This document shows, one piece after another, positions 26,140 through 39,416 of a DNA stretch of 64,000 bases. This stretch comes from Ignelater luminosus. Lineage: Eukaryota > Arthropoda > Insecta > Coleoptera > Elateridae. The DNA lies in contig VTPC01090585.1 of assembly GCA_011009095.1 (NCBI GenBank), positions 491,015-555,014 of the forward strand. Direction: 5' to 3'. The notes under the pieces were generated by a model. That model made no database searches, was not told where the DNA came from, and saw only the letters and a list, made by a program, of their open reading frames with translations. The position numbers and the translations under genes were made by a program. Positions within the stretch are counted from its first letter, which is position 1, and every line of letters begins with the position of its first letter.

Positions 26140-28373
26140 TGAATAACATGCAAACTCCGCTATGCATTAATAATTTTGTGGCGACTAGGGAGTTTGAATT
26201 TGCAACTGCTAAGCAAACGTTTAATTTCTTCTTCCTGTGTGAATAAGTTCCACTTAAGTACTATTTGTATTTGTGGACAAAGTCTAGAAATTTTCATGAC
26301 CAGTCTAAAATGTGCTATTGGATGGGTATACAAGACATCAAAGTCTACATAAATAACTGATTCTAAGGAATTTCAGTTGTTTTCCTAGAATGCCAGAAGC
26401 GCACCAAACAAACTATATGTAGATAGATCGTCCAACTTATTTACCACAGAACATTTTATTCGGCACATTCCTAGTAACAAAGCTGTCACGTATATGATAG
26501 CACCCCATTGTGTTGAAACCACACTCTGATTTTTACTTTTAGTAGTATTGCTATAGTATTTGTCCATATAAAGACATTAAAATTGTTGTTGTACATATAA
26601 AAATCATCTATTCAGTAGACAGCGCAATCACTTTCAAAGTGTCCATCCTAGGAATATTAGTACATGTGAGAAACATGAATCTTTATGCAAAATCAATTTT
26701 AGGAACTAAAATTATTATGAAAGATTTTCAAAATTTTACCATTAAGTTATACTTGTAGATATTCTGCACAAAAAACTACTTTAGCCTAATCTTGAACAGG
26801 ATAAGACAAATTAATTTTGAAAAACTCTTAGAAATAAAAGAAATTTATTGAGGAGGATGAAGAAATGTTTGGTATTTTTATAATAATGAAAGTTATGTAT
26901 TATAAGAGAGAAAATTAACGCAGCATAAGCCTTCTACAAATTAAAAGATGTCTAAGATGTATTTTCAGCGGTATCTCATCATATTGATACCATCCATATG
27001 CTAATCCTTTTGTTTAATGACATTTTCAGTAATTCTGGCACTTAAAAGCTCTCCATTAAAAAATAATCAAGTTGACAGCGCTACAGTACGAGAAAGTTTA
27101 AGATTTCTGACACGTAGTGAAACCCCAAAGCTCACCTAGTAAATTTTGTTAAAACTTTTTTCTCAAACTGTTTTCTAGATAAACGTATCATAAACATCAA
27201 TAAATTAAGACACCCTGTATATAACTACAATTAACAATACTGTAAAAAGATCAAAGTTACTTATTTGTGAATTTTCTTCTCAATGAGAACATTAAAATTG
27301 ACTACATATTTTAAACTATTAAGCAAATATTTCTAAAGATTCATCGTCATTGAATATCTATGAATTTTTATTTTGGAATTTCCGTTATAATTTAATGCAG
27401 TAAACGCGAAAAGCGGTTGATTTCAGAAAGAGGCCGATGCGAAAATGCAAAGTACATTATTTATGAGACATGAAAACAAAAATGATGCAACAACGATGAG
27501 AACCATCTGCGTTTTGTTATTTGGGCAGTAAATGTGACAAGACTTAAGTGGCGGCGTGCGTCTAAATAGATTAGTTCTAAGTGCTGAGGAATATTGACTA
27601 TTAGAGTGTGCTGCACAATGCGTTATAAACATTTTGTGCCCTTTAGAAGCACCCTTTGCTCCTTGTTCCGCACTCTGACTTCAATTTGTGCTCTTACAGT
27701 GCTAACTACGTTGATAATGTTGTTCTGCCACCCTACTAACGATCGACCTTTTCTAACTATACGACGATATTGTAAAAAATATTGCAGAGGACTTCCACAC
27801 AATCAATATGTCATTATGTAATTTTATTTTCTTTCTCCTGTTGTACAAACCACTACGGTGCATAGCTTGTTTCAATCAATCTATCTTTTGTTTAAATAAC
27901 AATCGGTGGTCGCCTGAATTGGCTGCTTACATTAATGTTTGTTAGTATTCCTCTGCAATATACCCTACTGTAATAGAATTCGACATAAAATTCGCGTTAC
28001 AATTCGAATTAAAATCTCAAAATCGTTTCTGTTTATCGTTACTAATTCAGAATAACTTTCAGAATCACCGTATTGGCTTTGTTAGTTTATTGTGATTTCA
28101 GTGTTCAAATTTTAAAAAAATTCACAACGCACCTCTAAAAAACCAATTTTGAAATATAAATATAAAAGCAATTTACTTTGTTATTACTGATTTCTACCAA
28201 AGCCAGAGACGTATCTATCAAGAAACTAGTGAAACTGACACCTTTAGGTTCTGACGCGACGCAAGAGCGATTCAAGAGTGAAACCGAATTCTTTTGTACA
28301 AACTTTTCAATGCAGAAATTTTTATTTTTCAGTTTAGTCTTAAACAGAACTAGTGTATCAGATATATAAGTGA

Positions 28374-28402
28374 CAGTGGCGTAGCTCTAGGGGTGGGAGC
28401 CT
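28374..28402 (+). repeat. hAT-like left terminus (fragment)
   Basis: The segment begins CAGTGGCGTAGCTCTAGGGG, which resembles the CAGTGGCGTA start of a widespread group of hAT elements. No right end or 8-bp duplication was identified. Confidence 0.4.
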
Positions 28403-28826
28403 AGAAAAAGGTTCTGCTAATGTCTCAAGTTGTCTGGTATGAGCGAATCAATACTTATCTGATATCACATCAAAATGCAAGATTGCAAAAATCAACTAAG
28501 ATTTTCTTATATAAACAAAAATAGTCTGAAATACTAAATTTGATCTGATCAAGATCCATTTTCACTTGTTGTTGCCGAAACACAACTCGATATATTAGGC
28601 CGAGACCACTGGATCTCACTTTCTTTGGATTTTTTTAAACAAGAACTTACAATAAAGCCGAAAAGATATCTTGACCCAAATGCATTCTTTTGAAGACCAT
28701 TAACTTACCCTTCATCCTCCCAAAGTTTCAGTAAGACATTGTTTATTTCTGTCTACGTATGCATTTCGTGACCAATGGCAATTCAAAAATCATAAATTAG
28801 AGCTTGTGACTTTTGTTCTACTACAA

Positions 28827-29078
28827 TCATTTAATATAAAAGGAATCTTTCTCACAGAAAAACGGAAAATATTCCATTGGAGGTTCTTGCAGATTTTGTG
28901 TTTTTATGAGTCTCTGAATTTCTGTAAGTTTTTCGGTTCTTGCAGGTTCTTGAGGTCCATTGGATTTTTGTAAACTCTGAGTTCTTGCAGGATGGTTAAT
29001 CACCAAGAGTCTCTGAACCGCAACCCTTCCACTCAGCAAAATAAAACTCCATAAATGAGTTATCATATCAGGGTCCAC
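28827..29078 (-). other. Minus-strand frame with CTGCAAGAACC iterations, unrecognised
   Basis: An 83-codon frame contains imperfect repeats of the string CTGCAAGAACC or TGCAAGAACT (about 28880-28995). They are read as LQKS, LQEP and similar residues. The iteration makes it look like low-complexity DNA and not a gene. No family was recognised. Confidence 0.25.
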
Positions 29079-32000
29079 TTGTCGTATTTGATACCCTTCA
29101 TCTCAATTCTCTAGCCAAAGTTTCTGTATTCACTGAACGTCTAAAAATGTTTGGCTGGCTTGCGATGTTAGCCGTCTTAGGCACTATTCATTCAAGAGCG
29201 CAAAAGTAGAGTTGTGACCCAGCCGATATTTACAGAAGGAAATGTATATTTTAGAAGTCCCTTGGTTTGGAGCTCGAGGAAAACTCCATACGCCTGGGAC
29301 CCTTCCCCTTCTAAATGCTCAAAAACAATTTTTGCTTAAAATCGCTAACATACTTTGAGCCGACTCTAGCCTAAGGTTCAGGTAGAGATCAAGTTTTGGA
29401 ATGTCTTGGTCTTCTTAGATCTGTATTGGTCTTCTGGGCCATTCAAGCCTGTTAGGTAGTCTGTGGAACATTTTTCAATATAGTTGGATTTTACGGACCG
29501 ACAGGGTTTTAAAATTATAAAATAGTGCACTATTGTTACTACACCTTTTTGACTATACTTTCGTGCAAATTAGAGGACCAAAACAAAAAGGCGGGAAGTA
29601 ACCACCAATTATTTGGTATTGGTTACAAATGACAGTCAATTTTCTGTCTTGCTGCACCAAACCTTATTCGCACATTAATACCGGCATTTTTCCATTCTAG
29701 TCCACAGTTTCCATGAAAAGATATTGATATTTGCGAAAACTTCTATTTCATCTAAACGATCTAAGTTAAATAACGAGGACGCCGTTTTAAGTTTTGTGTA
29801 GATTGATAGATTTTACTGGATTTAATAGATTTGATTTTGTTTTGGTTATCAATTAAAAAAAAGGTTCACTACCTGAATTCTTGGGAAAAGAACTGGAAGA
29901 AGGGTGTTTCTAATTTGTATTGTTTAGAATAAGAGCTGTTTTCTAAGGTCTAGTGATAGGAGATTTTGAAATCCAAACAAAACTTAAATGATCTGACCAA
30001 GGATTCTCAGCTGAAGACGGTAGGTGTCCTCCGAGTCTACTGGGGTTCCTCATGTCTGGTTTGACTTCAAAAAGCATTCAGGCCTAGGTGCAGTGAAGAC
30101 ATAATATACTAGGAAAGGAAAATATGCAAGAGGCAAATGGCACAAAATCAATATTTGATTAGCGTACAAATCAATGAAAATTTAACAGTTTTTGATCCTT
30201 TTGGGCACACTAGTAGTATAATGGTCTGCATTGATAGTCATTTTAAAATCTTTCTATTGGTAATGGGATGGAGGATTTTATTTAATATAACTTTTGCTAA
30301 TGTAGTCAATGCAAGAAATACTAACTTGTTGTTTGGTATCTGGTAATTAATTACCAATAGATAAGCACTCTTAGAAGGGTCTGAACTACCGGTTTCAAGA
30401 CTAAGAAGATGCAAAGACACCAAATTTTATTGGCCAATTTGTTTCTCTTTAGTGGTTTCTTATCTTTTTGATCTTCAAGGTAGGTTTTTTGGAGATAATA
30501 TTCTAGATATGCAAACCATGCTCTATTCTTGGTTTTGATTTGGCGGACCAGACAGAATTGTTCAAAGGTGCCTGCTCTAGAATATCTAGGGATTTGGGTG
30601 CTTTTCAAGATTTTAATGCATATTCAAATTGGGCACAAGCCGTTACCTGTAAGATGACTGGTTTATTTTTGATCGGCAATTGCTGTACTTACGTTTTGTC
30701 TATGGCCTTCTAAGTTTGTCTTATTTTCCTACTCTGGATTTCTTTTTGTTTAGATTTGATAATTTAGTTTTTAATTTAGAAAAATCACTGCACGAATGAG
30801 TCAACGACTCTTCGACATCTTTTAAATACTCCCATTTGACTATAGAGCCGGACTGGACTTTGGCCAGTTAAAAATTAATGCTTGAAAGCCTTCAAGTACA
30901 GCTCGCCTTCACGGACTTGCATTCTAGATCTTAAGGTCCAGACAGCTCTTGTAGTCTGAGTCTCCTCTAGAGAAAAGAGATGACGGCGCAAGGTCCTTAT
31001 TGTGTTGCGGTAGGATTGTACAAGCAAGAATCTCTAAAATCGGACCGCCGGTTTTGAATCTATAAAATTCTCGCACTTGGAATTTGATGGACACCTTCTG
31101 CAAAGTTAAGTTGATGAAGTGTAATATCAGCTACAGTTTGTTGTTTGTTAAAAAGGTGACTAATCGTAATATGTTGATGTCATCTATTATATTACCTAAA
31201 ATCCGCAGTTTGGAATTTCTTATTATCGTAATTTGCAATTAAAAAGATTGATTCGTTTCTTAACAATTTTATATTAACATTCGTACCTGATTTATCACTT
31301 TACATAGGAAAATAGAAAATGTTTTCATTCAAAAATACTGGAACAAGTGCACCCAATCCTATATCAAACCCCCAGGCATCTTTGGAATGACCACAGCTTT
31401 CTGAACAGTAAAATATGATAATGTATTCTTTACTCACGGAGGGTTGCAAAACTGTGTTTGTTCTGAGGATGCTTTTACTATAGCAGAAAACTGAAATTTC
31501 GCATAGGTATTTTTAAATCCAATATTTACAATTTCCCTATCTAACCTATCGCGTACTTGAAAAAATTATTTTTGTATACGCGTTGCTGATTTTTCTTCAG
31601 TTTGATTAGTTACACTTTCACTTTATTCGTAACCTTCAATTTTGCAAGATAATAAAATATTAATAGCACATTAGAATCCGGCTTTGTTTAAAACAGAAGT
31701 TACTGTCGACGCTTTGACAATATTCAGCCAGCAAGGTACGCATTTATATGCAAGTAACCGGGGGATACGGTGGATTTGGCCTTCGCATTTTTAGGGATAA
31801 TCCACGACGTTGACAAAATTCTGGTCAGTTAAACGACGTCTAGAGAACGATTTTTCACAAATGACTGCATTTATATCCGATTTCAGATTCATGAATTCAG
31901 AAGAACGTATGCTTTCAGAGAGTAAAACCTTTTAGAGTAGCTGTTGATAGAGAAAAATAGAATGCTATAAAACGTTTCTTTCACTCTTTCTATTTTTCTC

Positions 32001-32939
32001 ACTTTCTTTTTTTATTCATCCTGTCTATTTTGCATTTCTAAAACAGATTCTTTATTGCAAGTATAACTACATAGTCGCTTTCATTGTTTTTAAAAACATT
32101 TTTTAAGTTGAACAAACATAACGAAAACTAAGTTTAGGCTTCAAAATAATAAATTGTTTCTGAAAATGACGTTTATCTCTATAAAATCTTTAACTGTCTT
32201 TTCTCATTTGTCGCCATTTGTTGTATAATGCAGCTGATATAACCTATATACTAATGGACAAAGAATAGTAACGTACTCTCTTAATTATAACTTAATATTT
32301 CATAGCTTACTAGATATCCATAACATCGAAATTACTCGATTGTTTTTAAAGTCAAACATCCTGTAATAAATCAACAAATGATAAAAGTATTCTTCCGATA
32401 GCTTTTTGTTTTCTGCAGTTTTTCGAATAAAATAAAGGTGCACGTGTTAAGGTTAAGTAGGTCAGCAAGATTGTATTGTTAATTAAAGCATATCCAACGC
32501 TGTTTTATTAACAAATTTGTTTTATCTGAAACAAGTTATTCAAAAACAGATTCATCAGCGGGGTACAATCTAATATTGATTAAGTTTTCACGGTCAAATA
32601 TAAACAAGATTTAATACTTAAACAAAAAGAGATTCTAAAATGACATTAATACAATCTATGATTTGGGATTCGTGCGTTCGTTTTTTTGTCTCTCTTTTCT
32701 AAAACCCTTTTAATTATACTCTAAAAGAAGACAGGATATAATTAGGTGTCCGACTATGACAAGAATTGATCCTTCTTTTATAGTTTTCCAGTACACACCA
32801 GCAAAGTCCCTGAAATGAATCTCGGAGATATTTGCACAGCAGATTCCTGAGTCAGAAATCTCTATAATCGTGTGTTCAAAAATGCGCGTCTTTCTAGATA
32901 CAATGAGTCAAAGTTGAACATTCCATTAAATACTCTCCA
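29079..32939. other. Unassigned stretch
   Basis: No supported feature. Frames at 30137-30346 (plus), 30238-30423 and 30351-30608 (minus) overlap. The longest, 85 codons, holds EQFCLVRQIKTKNRAWFAYL, which is protein-like but matches nothing I know. CATCCTGTAAT at 32359 is a weak relative of the ACACCCTGTA strings. Confidence 0.4.
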
Positions 32940-33190
32940 TTTGTGGAAATGCCAAAATTAGGTTTTATGGGGAAAATGGAAGTTTCATTATAAAATAACC
33001 ATACAGAAAATTCCATCTGAATATTGCGTTTAGTCTTCAAGATATTGGAAAGATACAAATTCCAAGAAATTAAGTTCTAGCATCCCTAAATACCGCAGAA
33101 TTCTGTTACTCAGCAGTGATGCGTCCTACAAGAAAATGCAAAAAAAAGGACTTTTCTGCTAAATTGGGTGTAGATTTTAAAACTCGCAGA
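32940..33190. repeat. Dispersed repeat A, copy beside the tandem array
   Basis: The segment shares GGAAGTTTCATT, AATTCCATCTG-ATATTGC and AGTCTTC-ATATTG with 38805-38900, with many base changes. It also shares CATCCC-TA-CGCAGAA text with 38900-38925. It directly precedes the tandem array. No coding frame is kept in this copy. Confidence 0.55.
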
Positions 33191-36008
33191 ATTATCCATT
33201 TCTCCAATGACTTTCTAGTTTAGTCTAAATGATCCCAGACAAATAAAGCCGGTATTAAGAAAAATCTGAGAATCCCAGCAAATGAATGTTTTGAGCAACC
33301 ATGTGCTAGCTTTCTTTGAATCCTAATATAATTCGGGAAGAAAATATATTTCAATAAAAAGAATTAAACATTTCCAAAAAAAAAAGATTTTGACTGCCTT
33401 CCAGAACAGCCATATCTATAGTTATTAGACAGCAATGAAAGTTTTATAGTCCTATATAGTTTAAGCCTCTAGGTAAAATATATTTTAATAAAAAGAATTA
33501 AAAAATCACATAAAGGCGAATTTTAGAAAATTTTGGTAGTCACTTTGAGCAACCATTATCTTATCTATTAGCCGATATTCAAAATTGTTTCGAATCTTGA
33601 TTTTATTTTGTAGACGAACTATATTTCAATTAAAAAATCTAAAATATAAGAAACCAAAACTTTTGAAAATCTTGGGAGCCGTTTTAAACTATCTAAGCTA
33701 CTTATTCAATTCTGTTTTGAATTTTGACTCACTTCGCTAAGCAAAATCTAAAATTTTCTAAGCTGGTTTTGGAAATTTTGGTTGCAAGTTACCTCTTGGT
33801 TAGTATTCTGCCCTACAAAACAAAAAGGTTCTATCACTGAAAATTATAGTTTTGAAATATTGCTTGACTTTCTTCACTTTTACATAGGATAGGGCATTTT
33901 AAAAATTCAAATTAGGGTTTTCTTGCTTGGCATACATATACTACAGGACAGTATTAAAAGTGTTCTCAAATCCTAACATAATTAGGTATGCAAAACGCAT
34001 TTCAATAAAAAAATGTAGAGTTGTCACAAAATGATATGTTTGAAAATTTTGGTCTCAATGTTGGGCAACCATATTTAAATTTATCTATCAGTGGATATTT
34101 TACATTATTATTTTGAATTCTGATCCAATTCTGTAAGTAAATTTAAAGGTTTTAAAAACCAGTATTTTTTATGAAATTCTGGGGTGGCAACTTTGGGCAG
34201 TCATATGTAAGATACTTAGCAACCGATATCCACGATCTTTTTCATCTCGACTCTATTTGGTGAGCAAAATGTATCTCAATAGGGAAAATATGAGATTTTG
34301 AGAAATTGACATTTTTTGGGAATTTTGGTTGAACATGGTCAAACAACCATATCGAGATCACTTATTAAGTAACTTTTAGAATTGCTTTGAACCCCGGTTT
34401 AATTATGTTAGGTAAATGTATTTCAATAGGAGAGATCTAGATTTTCAAAAACTGAAATCTGTGAAAATTTTGGTACGTTTTTCTTGAGCAATTATATCTA
34501 AGTTATATTCAAAATTCCTTTAATCTTGATTCAATTCGGTAAATAGAATGTATCTAATTTCCTAAGAATTAACAAGTTTCGAAATTTTGGTAAGGATCTC
34601 CAGTTGCTATAATTATGTAAGCAATCAAGCAAGAAATCTAAAATAAAATTTTGAACAGCCACATCTAAATTACTTATTGGGCACTAGTAGGAAGGTCTTT
34701 AAATTCTGGTCCAATTTGATAAACAAACGTTTGAAAATATTAGTCGCAACTTTAAGCAGCCATATAGTTGATATTTAAAATTTCTTTTAATCCTAGATTC
34801 AACTCGGCAAGTGAAGTGCATATCAATAAAAAAATCTACATTTTTAGACAATACTGACATTTTAGGAAATTCCGGTCACTATTTTGAGTAGCTATGTCAA
34901 AGTTATCAATATTTGAAATTTCTTTGAATTCTAATTTAGTGCTGTATGCAAAATGTATCCCAGTCGAAAAGTCTCAAATTTCCAAAACTACCTATAAACT
35001 GATATCTAGAATTTCTTTGAGTCCTGGTTTAATTATGTGAGGCAAATGTATTTCACTTCAAAAATTTAGAAGTTTCAAACGCTGGCATTTTAGAAAATTT
35101 TGACGGCAATTCTAAGCAGACACAAGTAAGTTACCTATCAGCGTTAATAAAAATCTTTCTGATTCTTGATCCAATTTAGTAAGCAAAATATATTTCAATC
35201 AATAAATCTAAAGTTTCCAAAAATGATATTTTTGAAAATTTTGGTAGTCATCTTGAGCAGCCAAATCTAAGTATTTAAAATCTTTTCAAATCTTAAACTA
35301 TTTTTCAATCAAGAAACCTGAAATTTTCAAAATTGCTATTGCTGGGATTTTTGCTGAATTTTGAGCAACTATATATAAGTTACCTAGCTATTTCTTTAAT
35401 CCTGAAAATTTTGTTCACTACTTTGAGCGGCTATATCTAAGTTAGCTATCAATTAATTATTAAAATTCTTTGAATTCTAATTTAGTTCTGTAAGCAAAAT
35501 GTATGGCACTTTAAAAATCTCAAATTTCCAAAAGGTGGCAGCAGAGCAACCAATCAAAACTACCTGCAAACTGATATTTAGGATTTTTTTAAATCTGATT
35601 TAATTATGTAAGACAAATGTATTTCAATTCGAAAATCTAAAGCTACCTCTAAGTTAACTATCAGTCACTTTTTAAAATTTTTCTGAATCTTGATTCAATT
35701 CTGTAAGCAAAATATATTTCAATTAAAAAATCAGAAATTTTCAAAATTGCTATTGTTGGGAACTTGAAGCATCCATATCAAAGTTATTTACTACTTCTGA
35801 ATCTTGATTCAATTTAGTAGGCAAAATTCATTTCAATTAAAAAGTTTGAAATTCCCAAAAACTAACATTTTTGAGAAAATTGGTAGCCCTAAGTTACCTA
35901 TTATCCAAAATTCTTTTAAATCCTTGTTTAGTCCTGTAAGCAAAATGTATTTCAACAAAAATTTCTAATTTTCTGACAAAGATCTATCATCTAATAGACT
36001 GTGGTTAA

Positions 36009-36087
36009 TTATATAAAAAGAATTGAAACTCGTTGATCATTTTACGTGAGTTCAAGTGACCAACAAGTTTCATTTCATTTTATATAA
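36009..36087. repeat. Imperfect inverted repeat (hairpin) inside the array
   Basis: Arms of about 32 bases (36009-36040 and 36056-36087) begin and end with TTATATAA and pair GAAACTCGTTGATCA with TGACCAACAAGTTTC. The loop is about 15 bases. A few mismatches are present. It is not part of the repeating unit, so it is a separate small insertion or a local fold. Confidence 0.6.
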
Positions 36088-36130
36088 CAAAATTCTTGAA
36101 TTTCTAAAAACTGGCTATTTTGAGAATTTT

Positions 36131-36363
36131 GGTTCTTGGAACAGTCACTTTCAATTTTTCCCCGTTCCAGGATTTAAAATAATTTTGTCTTTTTTAAGTT
36201 GACTATTGTCTTGGTTTTCAGTAGAGTTATCTTGAGAAAAAGAAGAAATTTCTGTAAGGGGATTTACAGACTTGCCAGACTTATTTTGTAACATTTTTGC
36301 GACATTTGCAAAAAGATTATAATCAAATAACCTCTCTTAGATTTTTAGAAACTCCTGAGCACT
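36131..36363 (-). repeat. Inverted repeat B, left arm, with coding-like segment
   Basis: The reverse complement of this segment matches 40456-40628: both hold GCTCAGGAGTTT, TTTTTGNAAANGTC-CAAAAATGTTACA and GGCAAGTCTGTAAAT. Read on the minus strand (about 36265-36330) the text gives DYNLFANVAKMLQNKSGKSV. The other arm gives a matching frame. The protein is not recognised. The segment interrupts the tandem array. Confidence 0.7.
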
Positions 36364-37060
36364 ATTTTGGAAAAACCAAATAATTCATCAACAACAAAAT
36401 TTCTAAATTTCTAATAACTGGCTATTTTGATAATTTTGAACCATTTTGAGTGGCTTATTTTGTAATCAAAATGTATATTAATCGAAAAGTCTAAAATTCT
36501 CTAAAAATGGAATTTTTGTTCTACCATTTCGAGCAATCATACCTAAGCTACTGAATTGTTTTGAATCTTGGTTTAATTTCTACAAGAGTACAATTGCAAA
36601 ATGTAAAATTTTAAAGACTGATATTTTTGGAAATCTCGATAGCGATTTTGAGAAAATAGATCTAAGTTACTAATCAGCCGATATTCAAAATTTTTTTAAA
36701 TTTTGGTTCAATTTGGTAAACAAATAAATTTCAATCAGAAAGTTTTGGGCATCAATACCTACCTATTAGTCATATTCATAATTTCTTCAAATTATAATTT
36801 AATTCCTTAAGAAAAATGTACTTCGATTAGAAATAGGAAATTTCCAAAAAGTGATATTTTTAGAAATTTTGATCGGTCATTTTGAGCAACTACATCTGAA
36901 TTACTTATTATCTGGTATTTGAAACTTCTTCGAATCTTGATTTAATTTTGTAAGAATGAAAGAATTTGTAATTCCCAAAAATCTGGAAGTTTTGGTCACA
37001 ATTTTTATTTATCAACTAACATTCAAAACGTTTTGAAGTTTTGAATTAATTCTTGTTTTG

Positions 37061-38697
37061 AGGTGAGTTTATTACGTTATTATTTCATGATACTTGTTTT
37101 AATTTCTTTAATTACATTCCTTATTTCCAATATTGTGGAATGACTACCGTTTCTATGAATTGCAAGTTTGATTTGATATTTATAAATTATCACACGTGTT
37201 TTTTTGTATGACTCGAACAGAATTATTTTTAATTTTGAATAAGACCTAAGTAACATTTCGTTATATTTTCTATTTTATTTTGATTGTTAGTCACTACCTA
37301 GAATTTCAAATTTAATTAAATATTTCCAAACAGCCCTCGTATCTGTTCCACTATTATTTACTCACATAATCGTTTGCACAACTGAAGTTGTGGATCATTG
37401 TATTCCCCTATAAACCTATAATCATCACGGTGTCGCACGCTTACCGTATGAAATTTCCCTCTCTCAGTTACAAACATAAAGAGAAAGTTTAAAATGTGAA
37501 AACTACACTCATATTTAAATTTTAAAAATGTATATAAGGTCTGTTACGTGAAAAGGCAACCGTTACAATACAACGATTTAAATAAAACCCACCGTGGTGA
37601 CACTGATTGTATGTAAATAGCACACGAAGTTATAATTGTGTGTTTAAATTTAATATCGATGAACGAAAACAATTCTAAACTAGAAAAGTAAACAAAAATT
37701 CCTAATTATCGTTCATTTAATGACTTTGTTCTTCCATTATAACAATATATTGCTTTCTACCGAGGTATGTATGCAAATTAAGGACTGTTTTCAGGAGATA
37801 AAGTATTAAGAATGAAAACTGTCATGCTTCTAAGTAATTATTCGACTTTGCCTGTTGACACAAATTAATTAGTAAAGGTATTTATCTTACAAATTAAGAT
37901 GCCTCGCTTACTACAGCAAATACCACCAAAATTCAGTGATTAATTACTTAGGTATAGTTAGTTCGTTCCCTTAGGGAACTTCTGGCTTCACTGTTGCGTC
38001 CCATGAGGATTTATAAAATTTTTGTGGGTGTACCTACATAAAAGGTAATTACTTTGTATTGTTAGTATTTCAACAAAACTTACAGTAATGTAAAAGTAAA
38101 CAATTTGATTAACAGGGTATGTCAAAATTTCAGTTTCAGGCTATTTTCAGATTATACAAAAAAAGTAATAACGTGATCCCGTCTGGTTTATTAGACGTCG
38201 AAATCTAAGCGTGAGAATCAGGAACTTGGAAGTAGTAGACTTCCGCCTTAAGATGTATAATGTTTTGAAAATAAAGTAGGGAGTAGTTTTTACGTGTGGG
38301 AATTTTAACTTCGTAAGGAAATAAGTTCCACACGTCTAGATGTTTGTTACTTCCGGAATAAGGGAATCTTGGCGGTAGCGCAAATTTATAAAAATAACAT
38401 ACTCGAGACGACATTGTTATATTAGATGTTCATCTTTAACTTACGGATTATTACCGTTACGATCAAGGCGTCTCCTTTATTGTTTCAGGGTTGTCTCGCA
38501 CGTAACGCTATAAAAAAGAACCTGAAAATATTACTGTTACTGTTTTGTAAACTGTAGTATGTGATAGTTTAACAAATTAATACAGGAATTTTTATTGACT
38601 TTTTTCTTTTGTTTTTTCTGAAATCTTTTAATTTTATTAATGTAGTGGGTATTTTCACGTTATATTTTCTGAAAATTGAGCGACGGTTTCCGATTCT
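37061..38697. other. AT-rich stretch, one possible mariner end
   Basis: No gene. At 37322-37341 the reverse complement reads TACGAGGGCTGTTTGGAAAT, which resembles the outer bases of several mariner elements. No partner end or transposase was found. The frame at 38205-38414 (minus) has no motif. Confidence 0.4.
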
Positions 38698-39375
38698 GAC
38701 GAAATTATATTTGACTGAAGCATTTTATAAAAATTTCACAATTTCTGGTTCAGATAGCTTATTGATCTTCACTTATCCAGTGTAGGTTCTATAGGAAAAT
38801 TGGAAGTTTCATTGTAATAATAAACATACAAAATATTTCATCTGGATATTGCAAGTCTTCGATATTGATAAAACAAATTACTAAAAATTCAAGTTTTGAC
38901 ATTCCCAGGTATCGCAGAAAATATAAAAAAACTTTCTCTGTTAAAAGAGTGCTGATTCCAAAACGAACAGCTAAACTCAAAACTGTTTCCAATTCACTTT
39001 TACAATACCAAGGCACAAGATCAATATGTTTCTCTTGAACCAGTTTATTCCAGCTCAGAATTGAATACGGATTCTAATTCTAATTTAACATCAGCAAAAC
39101 AATTTAGTAACGTCCAAATCAGACTGACAATCCTGATTGCCCTTAAAAACCAGGAGTGTTGTAAAGTGAGTCGACTTGAATCATCAAAGATTGAGTCTTG
39201 ATTGCTTCTAAACATATTAGGTTTGCCGTACTTTTTAAGCTAATCAATCAAGTTCTTTGAGTTATTCAAGCTTTCTGAGTCGACTGGATCGTTTTCGCTT
39301 GGCTCGAACAGAACTTTATCCAAAAGTGGCTGTCTATAATATTTGTTATTGATTTTAGAAATCTTGAGCACTGTT
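38698..39375 (-). repeat. Segmental duplication, copy 1, with unknown coding remnant
   Basis: This is the head-to-tail partner of 39417-40306. Shared landmarks include GAAATTATAT-TGACTGAAG, ATTCCCAGGTATC-CA, CAGCTAAACTC, AACCAGTTTATTCCAG, TAATTTAACATCAGCAAAA, GATTGCCCTTAAAA, CTTTCTGAGTCGACT and TGTTATTGATT. On the minus strand (about 39210-39370) the frame reads VLKISKINNKYYRQPLLDK and later VDSESLNNSKNLID, then one stop, then LKKYGKPNMF. The same frame is seen in copy 2, so the ancestor was very probably coding. This copy also keeps repeat A sequence (38805-38880) that copy 2 has lost. The protein is not recognised. Confidence 0.8.
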
Positions 39376-39416
39376 CAATTCTTAGAAATGGTGAGAGAAG
39401 TCACGTGAAATTGTGA

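Larger units (their letters stand above)
24546..28826. other. AT-rich stretch with fragment ends only
   Basis: No gene was recognised. Opposed frames at 25298-25516, 27423-27821 and 28178-28369 have no motif and are probably chance. An ACACCCTGTATA string lies at 27206-27219. Two possible hAT-like termini (26085-26139 and 28374-28402) are entered separately. Confidence 0.45.
33200..37060. repeat. Long degenerate tandem array, unit about 95-150 bp
   Basis: A motif of the form TCTGTAAGCAAAATGTATTT followed by CAAT recurs through the region at intervals of roughly 95 to 150 bases. Examples are near 33338, 33478, 33986, 34262, 34410, 34943, 35039, 35181, 35492, 35608, 35705, 35818, 35938, 36460, 36718 and 36811. 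Each unit continues with a TCTAAAATTTCCAAAAA phrase, TTTTGGAAATTTTGGT, TTGAGCAACCATATCTAAG, a TATCAGCCGATATTC phrase and CTTTGAATCTTGATTTAATT. I count about 25 units, none identical, many with internal deletions. It is an old, strongly decayed satellite-like array interrupted by a separate segment at about 36000-36400. No stable frame crosses the units. Confidence 0.85.

Noticed and set aside
33200-37060. CRISPR-like array
   Set aside because: Units are long, diverge from each other and have no constant repeat with unique spacers. The window is eukaryotic in character.
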